Of a stretch of DNA of 64,000 nucleotides, positions 13,400 through 26,070 are shown one piece after another. The position numbers and the translations under genes are program-made. The notes beneath the pieces were generated by a model, which saw nothing but the letters and a program-made list of their open reading frames with translations, had not been told where the DNA came from and did not search any database. The number at the start of each line of letters is the position of its first letter. The stretch's first letter is position 1. Source of the stretch: Hyaloscypha bicolor E (taxonomy: Eukaryota > Ascomycota > Leotiomycetes > Helotiales > Hyaloscyphaceae); assembly GCF_002865645.1 (NCBI RefSeq), contig NW_020194627.1:1054001-1118000 (forward strand), read 5' to 3'.

Positions 13400-16150
13400 G
13401 AGTCTGAAATAATAAAATATTCAGGATTCTCTTCTATTAGTTAATCTAATTTCTCTTCTATATACCTAAAATAAAACTTATTACTTTTAAATAATCTCAT
13501 TTCATATTTCCGAACTTACTTAAAGGTAATCCGAACTTACTAAGCTATATTCTTATACTAAATCTAATATAGTTCTCTATATTAATTAGTATCTGCCTTT
13601 AATTATTACTTAATTTCCGCCTTTACTATAGGATATTAAAAAGGCTTATTATAATAAATTATATTATAAATTATACTAATATACTTTAAATAAATAACTT
13701 TTTCGAATTTCGTATTATTTACTATATTTTTAAATTAATCTTTGGCAGGTAAAGAAAGCTCTAGATAAGAGGCTTTAATAACTTTATAAAAGATTCTATT
13801 TTTATATATTTTATCCTTAATTATAACTAGACTTATTAGAATTATAGTAAAAGGCCTATTAAGTAGTAAATTATTATTAAGCTATTCTTTAACTTATATA
13901 TTATTCGAGAATTAATACTTTCCTATAATTTCAGACTTATAGATTACCTAGCTAAAGGTATTTATTTATCTAGTTATATAAACTATATTTAAAGTCTTTT
14001 TTCCTATTATCTTTAGTAAATACTTACTTAATTTCTTAGTTATTTCTAGTTCAAATTTATCGGAAATAGAAGAGTAATTAATATTTTTAAAGAACTTCTT
14101 ACTAAAGGTAATAGCCTTTTTATAGTCTATAAGAAAAATATAGCTAATATTCCGATACTTTTTACTAAAATAGAATTTATTACTTAAAGCTTTAGTAATA
14201 GCTAGATCTTTAATATTACCTTTATACTAATTATAATTAATATTTCTAGAAGTAAAATATTAGATTAGCTAAAGATAAGTAACTAGGTAAATAAGATACT
14301 TATTTAATACCTTATAGAATCCGAGCTATATTAATAGATTTACTATTAAAAGTTAAAAGGCTAAGATAAAATAGCTATTACCTAGATCTCTATATATTAC
14401 TATATTATTTTTTTTGGAAATAGAACTATAATATCTTTATTTCTACTATTAAGAGTTCTCAAATACTAAGCTTTTTAATCTATTTCAGGTAATTCTTTTT
14501 ATAAATATAGCTATTTATATCTAGATTAGTAGTACTAGACTTAGAAATAGAAACTATAATATTGAATTAGAGCTATAGATTAGAGCGGAATTAATCGGAA
14601 ATATAGTACTTATATTTATATTACTTAATTTCCTATATCTTAAAAAAGAAATCCTATATTTCTTTATTTATTTAAGTAACGGAAATATACTTCTTATTTT
14701 TAGTAACTTTATAGATCTTAGTAATTAATTTTAGAGTATTTTTAATATCTTATATATTAATAGAAAGAATATTAGTAAATTACTAAATATATCCTATATA
14801 AAGAGCTTTAAGGAATCTATTATTAACTCTATAGTATTCTTGCTTATAAATAGGTTCTAAAATACTATTATATACTTCTTTAAAAATATACTTATTCTAT
14901 TAAATAAGTATTAATTTTTATTTAGCTAGTATTTTATAAGTATATTTAATACTACTATTAAGTTCTCTAGACTTAATATTTTTAGTCTTTTACTTCTTGA
15001 TTCTAGATATAGTTAAGAGAATCTTTCTAGATAATATCTTTTCTTTTAAAATAGAGAATTACTTTTTATTTTCCTCTATTTTACTAATCTTATATTTAGT
15101 CTAGTATTTAGATTTCTATTATTTATTAGAAGTTTTAGGCTCAGCTTATTTTCTATTCTTACTAGGTTCTTTTTATCTAGTTATACTAGTTTTACTAGTT
15201 TTACTAGTTCTACTAGCTTTACTAATAGCTTTCTTACTAGGCTTTATTAAATTAGCTCTATTTTTTTTAGTTAAATCCGATTAAGTTAAAGCTAAAATTA
15301 TAATAGAAGCCTATTCTCTAGGCTTATTTTAGAAAGCAAGAAAAGGCTTGTTATTATAAGCTTTCTTAATTAGGATTCCGGAAGTATTAAAAGTATATTA
15401 TTTAGCTTTAATATTATTAGCTAATAATAGCTTAAACTTTAATTCTCTAGGTTCCGAAATAGCTTCTATATACTTTAGTATCTTAGTAATATTTAATTCA
15501 ATAAATATACTAATATTCTAATATTTCTTATCCTTAATATACTCTAAAATAGCTTTATTAATTAACTAAATAGCTTTATATACTAAAGCTTTTATTTTAA
15601 AAAGAAAATACAATTTCTTATAAATATTTTTACTAAGATTATTATAGATATTATTAATATATTAGCTAAAAGCTTTATTATATAATATAATTCTATTCTA
15701 ACTCTTAGTTTCTAGACTATTTACTATAGTTTTAATCTTATTAAGCTTCTTTTATTTGCCTTTAGAAATGCCTTTAATAATATTCTCGAATTTCCTATTA
15801 TTAGCTTAGTAATTCTTTAGCTTCTTTTTAGTTAATTTTAGTTTAGTTCTATTTCTAATAAAGGTTTTCTATTTTAAGAGCTTATTATATATACTATTTA
15901 GCTTATCTAGGATATTTATATTAAATTCGGTAATTATAGCTATCTTTTCTAATATTAGCAGGCCTTCTATAACTATCTAAGCTCTTTTAATACTCTAAAC
16001 TTTAATACTATTAATCTATAGGCTTTTAATAATATTACGGCTTATAAGAACTAGTTATTATACTTTATTAGCTTAAGAAATCTATATTTTGGCTATTTTA
16101 TTATTCTTAATTAGTTATAAAGATTTCTTTTAAATATATTCTAAAATAAA
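13400..16150 (-). pseudogene. Unidentified long broken frame downstream of integrase, copy A
   Basis: Reading 16150 towards 13400 on the minus strand gives a mostly continuous Lys/Ile/Asn-rich text interrupted by stops at likely Gln/Trp positions, so it looks like a RIP-killed frame of up to about 900 codons. Visible traits are a probable coiled-coil part (about 15.9-15.6 kb; KLKLTKKKLKNY pattern), a short low-complexity S-K-T repeat (about 15.25-15.18 kb; SKTSKTS) and a basic segment after it. I see no RT, integrase, transposase or clear membrane segment. The same frame is present in copy B, so it belongs to the element. Its function is unknown. It could be an accessory ORF, a captured gene or an env-position ORF; I cannot choose. 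Confidence 0.45.
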
Positions 16151-17959
16151 GAATAAATTAAAATAGTTTTAGATTATATAAAGGTATTATATATATTTAA
16201 GTTTTTCTTTCTTTCTAGTAAGAAAATAAAACTGAAATAGTAATACCTATAATAGGGAAAATAGGTGTAATAATTAGGTATATTTAAGGTAATATAATTA
16301 TAAATTAGGAATAATTATAAAAAATAAAATATAGAATTAGACTTTTATTATAGAAAAGAATATAAATATATATACCTAAAAGAATATAATTAAGGAAATA
16401 GTTAAGGTAAGTTAAACTAAATAGTAATAATAGGGAAATAAAAAGATAATATAATAGAAATATAAATATAATAATAGTATCTAAAATATTGAAATATAAA
16501 AGAAAATAATAAAAATTTTATAATATAAATATATTCTAATCTTTTATTTATTTAAAAATATCTTTATTAATTCAAAAAATAATATAAAAAAAGGGAAATA
16601 ATATAGGAAATATATAAAAAGTAAGGTATATAAGTATACTAAAGATATTAGAGAAAATATAAAGTAAGTATTAATAGAAAAGGAATTAGAATAATAGAAT
16701 TAAGAAATAATTTAGAATAAGATATTACTTCTTTTAAAACTAATTCGTATCTCTTTTAAAAGCTAATTATATTTATTTAGTATTTATTAGAATTGACTTT
16801 AAATAATATAAAACTATTTAGTTATTTGGGACTTTAAAGTAATATCTATATTAATAAAGATAATACTAAAAGCATTAAAGTATATAGAAAAGAAAACTAT
16901 AAAATAATATAAATAGGGTTTATAATATTATTATTAAGTTTTAAAATAGTTAATATTAAAGTTAATATAAAATATAAAAAGATTAGGTATTCCGAATTAG
17001 TATTAAGGATATAGAAATTATTTAAATAATATTTAATAATAAAGAATAGATTAATAATAAGAATTAGTAAATTATACTAGCTTTTTAAAAAAGTAATTAA
17101 TTTCCGGTAATGAAATAGTATCTTAATTAGAAAATAGATTCTATATAAGAGAAGTTCTCTTTATATAGAAGTAAGGATATATAATATATTAACTAAGCCT
17201 TAGTATTAGTTTTAAAAATAGCTATAGTTATATTAAAAAGAAAGTAGGTTTTCTAATACGAAATAGGCTTTAAATAAGCAAATCTAGTTTATCTAATATC
17301 TAATAAATTCCCAGAATTATATATTATTAAATACCTTTAGAAATAATTATTAGATTTAATAAGATTTCTCTTTTCTCTTATAGGGCTTCTAGTTTGGCTA
17401 TTTCGTCTATATATAACTCCTAATTAGGAAGTTTATTTAGATATTATAAAGAAACTTATAATAGTAATTCAAGTTAAAGTCGAGATCTATAGTTATTATA
17501 ATCGAGCTTTAGATTAGTATAAGCCATAAAAATAGCTAGTTAAAAAGGCAAATAGAGCTTCTAAAAAGTTCCTATTTTAGTAAGATATATATAAAAGACT
17601 TTTTTTTTTCTTCTTTTCTTTCTTTAATTCCAAATATAATTACTATTTATTATTATAGTTCGGAATTAAGAATCTATAAGGTAATCTCTTAATTCCCTAT
17701 TTATTTTTATACTAAAAAGAATTCTTTATATTTGATTCCCAAGATTTAATAATAGAATCTTATATATTAAGAATACTATCTAGTAATAGTAATTAGATAA
17801 TAATAAGAAATAAGTAATAATAAAGTTTATTTAACTTCTAGAATAATAGTCTAATAATAATATTCTCTAAAGATTATAAATAATAGTTAGAAGGAAAATT
17901 CAAAAAATATATAAAAAATTAAAAATAATAAGCTTTATTTTAGATTAAAAAAAGTTTTT
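16151..17959. other. Non-coding-looking spacer inside the 13-kb element
   Basis: Lies between the integrase end and the unidentified frame. No domain or long frame is seen on either strand. It is conserved with 32.35-34.2 kb in copy B, including a less AT-rich patch near 17.38-17.56 kb. Confidence 0.5.
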
Positions 17960-20900
17960 ATTATTAGATACTTTTTCTTAGTTTTTTATAAAGGAAATAT
18001 ATTTTACTCTTTCTAATTCTAGTAACTCTAGAATATATATAATAATACTAGTAGCTTTCTTAATCTTCTAAGTACTATTTCGCTTATAGTATTCTATAAT
18101 TATTTCCTTTTCTAGTTCTATATTTATTTTAAAATACTTATTTATAAATATATACTTATTATTAATTTCGTTTTTAGGGAAATATTAGAATTCATTTCTT
18201 TTAATAAACTACTTAAATTAATTTCTAGTATATATTCTTCGGAATATAATACTATTAAGCTCTTCTAATATATAGTATTTTTTTAGTTAATTTATATATC
18301 TTACTTTATATGGGCCAAGCTAATAATATAATAGCTTTATATTTCTTAACTTGTCTTAATTTATTAATTTAATATTATATATAAGAACCAGATTCTTTTC
18401 GGAAATAGGCTTTAAATAAATCTAGTAGGTAATATTAAATTACTTTTTTCTCTCTTAGTATTATCTATCTTTCTTTATTCTAGTTTCTTTAATATTTTTA
18501 TTTCTTATTTATATTTGCTTTATATATATTTTTAGAAGCGTTTTTCTATTATAGATTTTATTTTATCTAAATATTTTCTAGATTAGAAAACATATTTCTA
18601 TAAGTAATATAGCTTCTTTACTATAGACTATATAAAAAGAAATAAATCTAGTTAGTTTATATATAGTAACTTGATTAGTAAATAAAATATATAATAGTAA
18701 ATCTATTTAAGGCTTCTTTTTATCTATTATAAATATAATAAGTATTTAAATAATTAATTAATATTTTCTTTTAATTATATTATTTCCTTTAGAATTATAG
18801 GCCAAAATAATAATTCTATTAATTCCTAGTTTATTAAATTCCTAAATTACTATTCTTTTGAATTCCGATTTACTATTTATCTTAAGCTATCTAAATAAAT
18901 CATATCTATAAATAATTTCTTCCTAAATAAACTTAGTAACCTTCTTATTAATTAGGTTCTTTAAAGATCTAGCCTTAACTTATCCTAAAAAGTTATATTC
19001 TTTATAGTCTAATAATTTAACTATATTAATCCCAAGATAATAGAAAAGAAATATAGCTTTTATTAGATATAAAACTTTTTCTTATTTTTTTTTACTTTTA
19101 TATTAATAAATTTTATAAATATTAATATATTTCTATATATAATTATAGTAATCTTTCTAGTAATAGTAGCTAGCTACTAAGTAAAAAGTACTTTCTTTTC
19201 TGGTATATTTAATCTTATTATATAGCTCTTTAATAATAATTTCTCTTTATTTTTAATTATTAATAATAAATTAAGACAGGTATATTTTAGATACTATTCT
19301 CTATAGTAATTAATCTCTTATACTATAATTTAAAGCTTCTCTGCTTAACTTTCGAAACTCGGCTCTAGATATTTCTTCTAATCTAGAGAATATTATAAGA
19401 TATTATATAATATTCTAATATTATTCAAAATAGCTATTATATAAAGAATCTAGTAAAATAGTCGGATTATTAAATAAAGTATAAGAGTTAGTATTATTAT
19501 TTACTATTTTACTAGAGGTTATATATAAAAGACTATAGCCTTTATTATATAACTTCCGGATTTTATTATTTTTTAATATTACTAATTCGCTTCTAGATAT
19601 AATAAGGCTTTAATTATTAGTCTCTAGTAACCGGATACTACTATTTAAATATCTAATAAAGAACTTAGAAATCGGATTCCTTAAAATAATATTATATAAT
19701 TAAACTAGAACTACTTCTTTTAACTAAACTTTCTATCTAATAAGTATTAAGCTCTATTACTAACTATTTATTAATATTCTTATTATCTTTAGTATTATTT
19801 TCTTATTATAAATATCTTAATAATCTATTAATAGTAATATATTTAATTCCCTTAATATACTTAACTTTAAAATTAAATAATTAAATTCATATTAGCTAGT
19901 AAATAACTAGAGCTCTAGAAAGATCTATAGCTACTTTATTTAGCTATATAACAAGTATATTAGTATCTAGTTTAAGAATAAAATAAACTCTATATAATTA
20001 GAATTATATTTTCTATAAATATTTTACTAGCTTTTAGTATTTTCTTTTAGTAATATTATATTTCTATTTAATATTATTCTAGATTTTAGACTTATATTAT
20101 ATAATTCTTTTTTTTCCTTTATTATTATATTAACTAAAAGTTCCGTTTTATTTATCTAGGCTAGTATTTATTACTAATATAATTATTCCCTAACCTTCTA
20201 ATAAATTATAGTATAACTTATAGAGTATTAAAGTAATAATAAGCTTTTCTTAAAGGATTTATATAGCTTGCTTTTATTTATTATCCCAGTTTTATATTAT
20301 ACTTTTTCTTATTAAATAGTAAATAGATTTAGTAATAATTATAAAGCCTTTAATTCAAATATAATAGTAAATAATAATTCTAATAAATGCCTTACTTTTA
20401 GTTATATTATTATAATACTTTTATTTCAAGATCTTAGTAATTCCTGAGTTTAAAAAACTTCTTCTAAATACTTTATAAATAAAGCTAATAATAACTATAC
20501 TATTATAATAAAACTATAATTTTTCTCTAATACTAGTTCCGGTTTATTTAATTCTATCTAAAGTTATATTTAGGTTTTAAAAGTACTCGAATATAAAATA
20601 CCGAATTCTAGATAAAATAAACTACCTATTATAATTTATATAAGATTCCTTAATTCTAATATTATTAATAAATAATATAGTAATTTTAGGAAATAGATTC
20701 TCTAGAATAGTTATAATAACTTATATAAATTATATAACAGAATTAGTAATTCCCTAAAATAATATAATTATTCTTAATAGCTTTAAAAATATTATAAATA
20801 TAATTAAATCTCTATTTCAAATATCTAGTATAAATTAATTAAAAAGATATAAATATATCTAGTAAATTCTTTTGAGATCTTATTAGTAAATAAGAATAGG

Positions 20901-23900
20901 TTAGTATTTTATAGAATTACTAAATTTATCTTTATAATAGTATTAATTAGTTTATAAATTCTAGTAATCTTTTTTATAACTAAGAACTATAGATTTTAGT
21001 AAAATCTATTATATTTCTTAAAAACTCTATAATCTAAATATTCTAATAGTATTTTTATAACTATTAGTACTAAAGCTTTAGAATATAGGAAATTCTTCTC
21101 TTACTAGACTTTATATTTAATAGTTTTAATTAGAATAAATAGGCTAATATTCTTATAGACTTTTCCTATTTCTTTTTAATTAATTATAATTATATTCTTT
21201 TAATTAATTATTAATTCTTGAAATATAGCTAGTTTCTTTTTCTAGAGCCAGTTACTAATATTTAATTATTTAAAACATTCCGGAATAAGTTATAAATCTC
21301 TTAGAATAGCTAATATTCTTAATAAAAAATAATTCTTATATTTTCTAGTATATTTTTATAAGTATTCTCTAGCTTTAGATCTCTTAAATTAGTCCGGATA
21401 TTTACTAGGGCCTTTTCTAGTTCTATTATTAGTATTTACTAGTTAAATCTTCTTATTTTTTATTTTATATATTTTTATAACTAGAAATAAACTATAATTA
21501 TTATCTTTTTCTTTAAAAGCTATAGTTATTTTCTCTAGTACTTTTTTTATTTAATCTCCGGAATTTATAATCTTTCTATTTAGCTTTTTCCTAGTTAGAT
21601 ATAAAAAGTATCTTTTTATCTAGTATTTTAATATATTTTTCTTAAACTCTTATATATTTCAGAATTCTTTCTAGTTTTGGATTTAATATTTCTTAGTTTT
21701 AAAAATATATTTCTTTATTATTAGGAGATATTATTTTACTTTTTCTTTAGAAATATTTTTACTTAATACCTTTTTTATTTCCTTTTTTATTAAATCCGGA
21801 ACTATTTTTAATAATATTCTAATTAGAGCTTTTTTTATTTTAGTTTCTTTAAAAATATTATTAATTTCTTAAATTCCTGAATTCAAAATAAAAGAATTTA
21901 TAGGAAATCCTAATATTTTCCTATTTCCCCTAATATTACTACTAGTTATAATATTAGGCTTTATTTTTATTTTTTATTTTTAGTTTCCTATTCTATATTA
22001 TTTAATTTCTTAACTCTAGAAGCTTAATATTTTTAAACTATTACTTTCTTCTATTTCCCGGTATTCTTTAAAAATAAAATAATTATAATAATATAAGTAT
22101 TTTAGTTATTTTTAGAATTAGTAAATATTTTATTCTATAAACTATTATTCTTATATATAATATTTATCTTTATTTTTACTAAGAATAATTAACTAAATAG
22201 GATCTTTAAAGCTTTTTTAACTAGGAAAAATATATTTTTATATTTTATTTTATCTATAACCTTAGCTTTAAGCTTTATTATTTCTATAAATTCAAATTTA
22301 GCTCTAGTAATAGTAAATATTTAATAATCTATAATATTATATACTATTTTACTAATATTTCTAGAAATCTTTTTAGAAAAAATATTAATTTTAGTTCTAA
22401 TATTAATTATTTCTTTATATTTAATATTTCTTTAAAGTCTTTAAAATATAAATTAGAAATATAATAATTATATAATATATTTATAAGCTAATAATATCCG
22501 AATATTAATACTATTATTTTCAAATTAAATAATTCTATTAGTATTAGATATTTGAACTAGTATTTCTAATTCCTTAAATATTCTATCTATTATATAAGCT
22601 ATAGCTACTAGTTTTATAGGTTTTCTAGTATATCTAACTATATTTAATATAATAGTATTTCCTATTTATAAGATAGTAAGATAGAAAGTATTATTCTTAA
22701 TTTATTAGTTCTAAAATATAGTAACTAGATCTAGTATCTTTAAAATATTAATAAGTATTCTTATTTCTTTTTAAGTTTTTGGAAATAAAATAGTTACTTT
22801 CTTTAATAGCCTTATTAAAATATTATTAATTTTAGGAGTCCTATATTTATTATAATTAAAAATATACTAAATTTCTAATTTATCTAGTTTATTTCCGGAA
22901 GTATTAATATTTATATCTTTAGCTAGGCCATTTTCTTATCTATTATTTCTTAAAATAGTATTTTTCTAATCTCTTATATAAAATAGCTTTTCTTTTATTC
23001 TAGCTTGTTTTTAGAAAACCTTTTTAGTTATTTTTACTTCTTTTTTCTTTTTTCTTAATAAGAAACCTATTATAGTATTAATAGAAATACTATTTATAAT
23101 TAAATCTTAATACTATTTATTAATTCCAGAACCTAAAATATTAGTAATTCTAATATAATTTTCTTTAAGGCAAAGCGGCTATTTAGATTCTCTAGATATA
23201 ACTTACTTACTTCTATATATAGATCTCGGTTAGCTAGTTCTTTTTTCTTTTTCTTATTTAGTAAACTAGATATTTCTTATTAATTTCTAGATATTTTTAA
23301 ATTAAATATTTAAGTTATAATTAAATTCTTCTTTTCGGACTTAGGAAATAATTTAGTTAAATTACTAGTATTTACTAGTAAGAAAAAAGGAAATACTTTC
23401 TTATTTAGGCTTAAATAGCTTTTTATACTATTTTCTATTAAATTAGTAAGTATATTTATAGTTTATAAGTTCTTCTATTAATAAATAATAGAACTAAGAA
23501 ATATAGATATATTCTAGGTTAATATTATTATCTTTATTTCTATTATAATACCTATAGTAAATTTATTCTCTCGGTTTTAGGTCTATACTATAGGCTATAT
23601 TAACTTAAATAGTATTTTCTAACTATATTTAAAACTAACTTTCTCTAGAATATAATTATCTAGATTCTTTATTTATTCTAGTTTAATTACTATAGCTATT
23701 ATAATATTTTCTATAATTTCTATTATAACTTCTAGTATATTTATTTTAAAAACTCGAATTATATTTATTAGGCTATTAATACTATTATATTTATTATAGT
23801 TAGCTAGGCTATATAAATAGGCTATAAATATTTTCCCGAATTATAATAATAGCTATATTAAGTTATTTTTATAAGTCTTTTTGAGTTATAATAATAATAA

Positions 23901-25700
23901 ATAGTTTTTCTAGATTTCTTACTAGCTAGTTAATATTATTTCTTTTAGGTTTACTATTTTTAATAAGTTTTATATAATTAGCTATAGGCTAGGTTTTCTT
24001 CTTATTTATACCTATAGTAGTTTTAGGAAATATAATAGAAAAAACTAGTAAAAAAATTATTATTTTTTAATTTAGGAACTATATTATAGATTATTATATT
24101 TAAGTATTTTTATTTAAGTCTAAATATATCTAGATTATTAGTAATATTAAAATAATGTTTTTTTTCTTTATATTAATAGGATATTATTATCTTCTTATAT
24201 ATCTTATTATATTTATAAATAGAAATATTTATAGGCTCGAAATTTATATTCTTAAGAATATAATTTCTTACTAGAATAAATAATTCTCTTATAAACTCTT
24301 AGTACTAAATAATTTTATTTATTTCTTTTCTTTTTAGTAATTCTTTTAATATTTTATTAAATATATTAATATAAGACTTAGAAGAAATTCCTTTATTCTA
24401 GGCTTATATAATAATCTAATTAAGAAAATTATAACTAATTTTAAGTATTTCCTAGTTATATTCTCGGAATTTCTTTAATAAGGCTTTAAAGAACTTGGTT
24501 TTCTAGTAATTTCCTAGATTATTAATATAGTATTCCGGTATAGTCTTAATCTAATTCTTATAAATAAGAGAAATATAATAGATAATTCTTTCTCTCTTAA
24601 TATTATTAGAAATATAATAGTTTTTATATATATTTATATATTATTTCAAGAATATAGAAATATTACTTTCCTAAAACTATAATACTTTAGAAGCTTTTAT
24701 AAATAATAGGTTTAAACCCGGTACTAGTATATATTTATTTTTAGTTATATTAATCTTAATAATTTCTTCTATAATTAATTATAGAGTTTTTATATCTAAG
24801 ACTTCTATTAATAAGATTCCTAAAAAACTAACTTTTTATTTAAATATATCTTTTAATTTAGGAATCAGAATTAGAAAGAAACAAGTTAATAATAATAAAT
24901 ATAATTAAAATTTGAGTTTTAGTATTAGTAGTAATAAGATAATAACTTTTCTAGTCTTATTTCTATTACTTATATTTTCTTTTTTATTCTATTAGTTTAA
25001 TATCTATAATATTTATTTTTATTTTTATTAAACTAAATATATTTTATAATACTATTAATAAATATAATAAAAATAATAATAATAAAAATAATTTTTCTAA
25101 TTCTATTATTTTTCCTAATTTCTCTAAATTCTCTTTATTATTTTTATTTAGTAATTTTTTCTTTTTCTAGAGGCTTTTCTAATTTATTTATATAATTTTT
25201 TATTTCTAATTTTCTTTTAATTCTTTCTAATTTCTATTTATTATTTTATTTAAAATTAAGAATATTCTTTATTTTAGATATTTTTTTTGGATTTAGAAGT
25301 AAGCTTTATTACTAAGATTAAAGCTATTTTAATTCTGACTTTTATTATAACTAAAAATAATATATAAATTAATAATATAATCTTATTTCCGAATACTAAA
25401 GTCTAATTCTAACTAAAATCTGACTTATATTATCTTAGTATAATTTTTCTTATTTTATTTCCTTTATTTCTTTTCCTTTTATAATTAGCCTCTATTTCTA
25501 TTATTTTTATATATTATACTAGTAATTATATTTTATAACTAACCTATATTTAAATTACTAGATATATTAGAAATTAATATAAGATACTAAAATTAATACT
25601 CATATATTCTTAATATTTTAATCTTAGGCTTAAGGTATTATAATAGCCCTTTTTTCTTTTAACTTACTAAGCTAATAATTCGCCTTATAAATACTTCTCA
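17960..25700 (-). pseudogene. Gypsy gag-pol remnant, copy A
   Basis: Approximate borders. The RNase H to integrase part is recognisable by eye: an RNase H with a TRWLAWIRLF-type ending near 19.85 kb, and an integrase C-terminal region about 18.9-18.0 kb with pattern RFI..LFPKR.W.LYI then LAHIK and LEELN. Gag and RT are expected at 25.7-20.6 kb, but mutation there is too heavy for a residue-level call. Stops are frequent. Confidence 0.6.
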
Positions 25701-25767
25701 GAATTTTATAAGAATATTATCTTAATTATAAAATTTCTATTTTCTTTATATTACTTATTATAAAATA

Positions 25768-26070
25768 TATAAAAGAGAAACTATAATAAGACAAAAACTC
25801 ATATAAAGTATACTAGAATATAAAATATAACTTAATAATAAAATAATAAATTAAAAATATAAATAGTAAAGTATAAATAGTATATAATATATAAAAGCTT
25901 AATTAATTAAATACTTATAAAGAATTATTCTCTAAGTTTATAGAAAAACTAGTTTTCTTATATAATTTCCGTAAGTTATATATAAAAGACTATAGCCTTT
26001 ACTATATAACCTAAATCTTAAAACTACTAAAATAATATAATTTTTAATAAATATAGCCTACTATATTATA
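25768..26070 (-). repeat. 5' LTR of 13-kb Gypsy copy A
   Basis: Same 303-bp repeat as at 13033-13335; the internal polypurine/polypyrimidine neighbourhood is not readable. Confidence 0.8.

Larger units (their letters stand above)
13033..26070 (-). mobile_element. Very long (13.0 kb) Gypsy-type LTR retrotransposon, copy A, RIP-inactivated
   Basis: Terminal direct repeats of 303 bp at 13033-13335 and 25768-26070. On the minus strand the internal part reads gag region, RT, then RNase H (about 20.45-19.85 kb) and integrase with its C-terminal domain (about 19.6-17.96 kb). This is the Ty3/Gypsy order, so the right-hand repeat is the 5' LTR. The RNase H has the pattern LKSG...K.YQKLVKYL..., ending with LILKLDI and LLYS. 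The integrase end has a W.GPY-like stretch followed by LEELN. Fungal Gypsy elements are usually about 5-8 kb. The excess here is mostly 4.6 kb between integrase and 3' LTR, which holds an unidentified frame. A second copy lies at 29265-49170. Confidence 0.8.
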
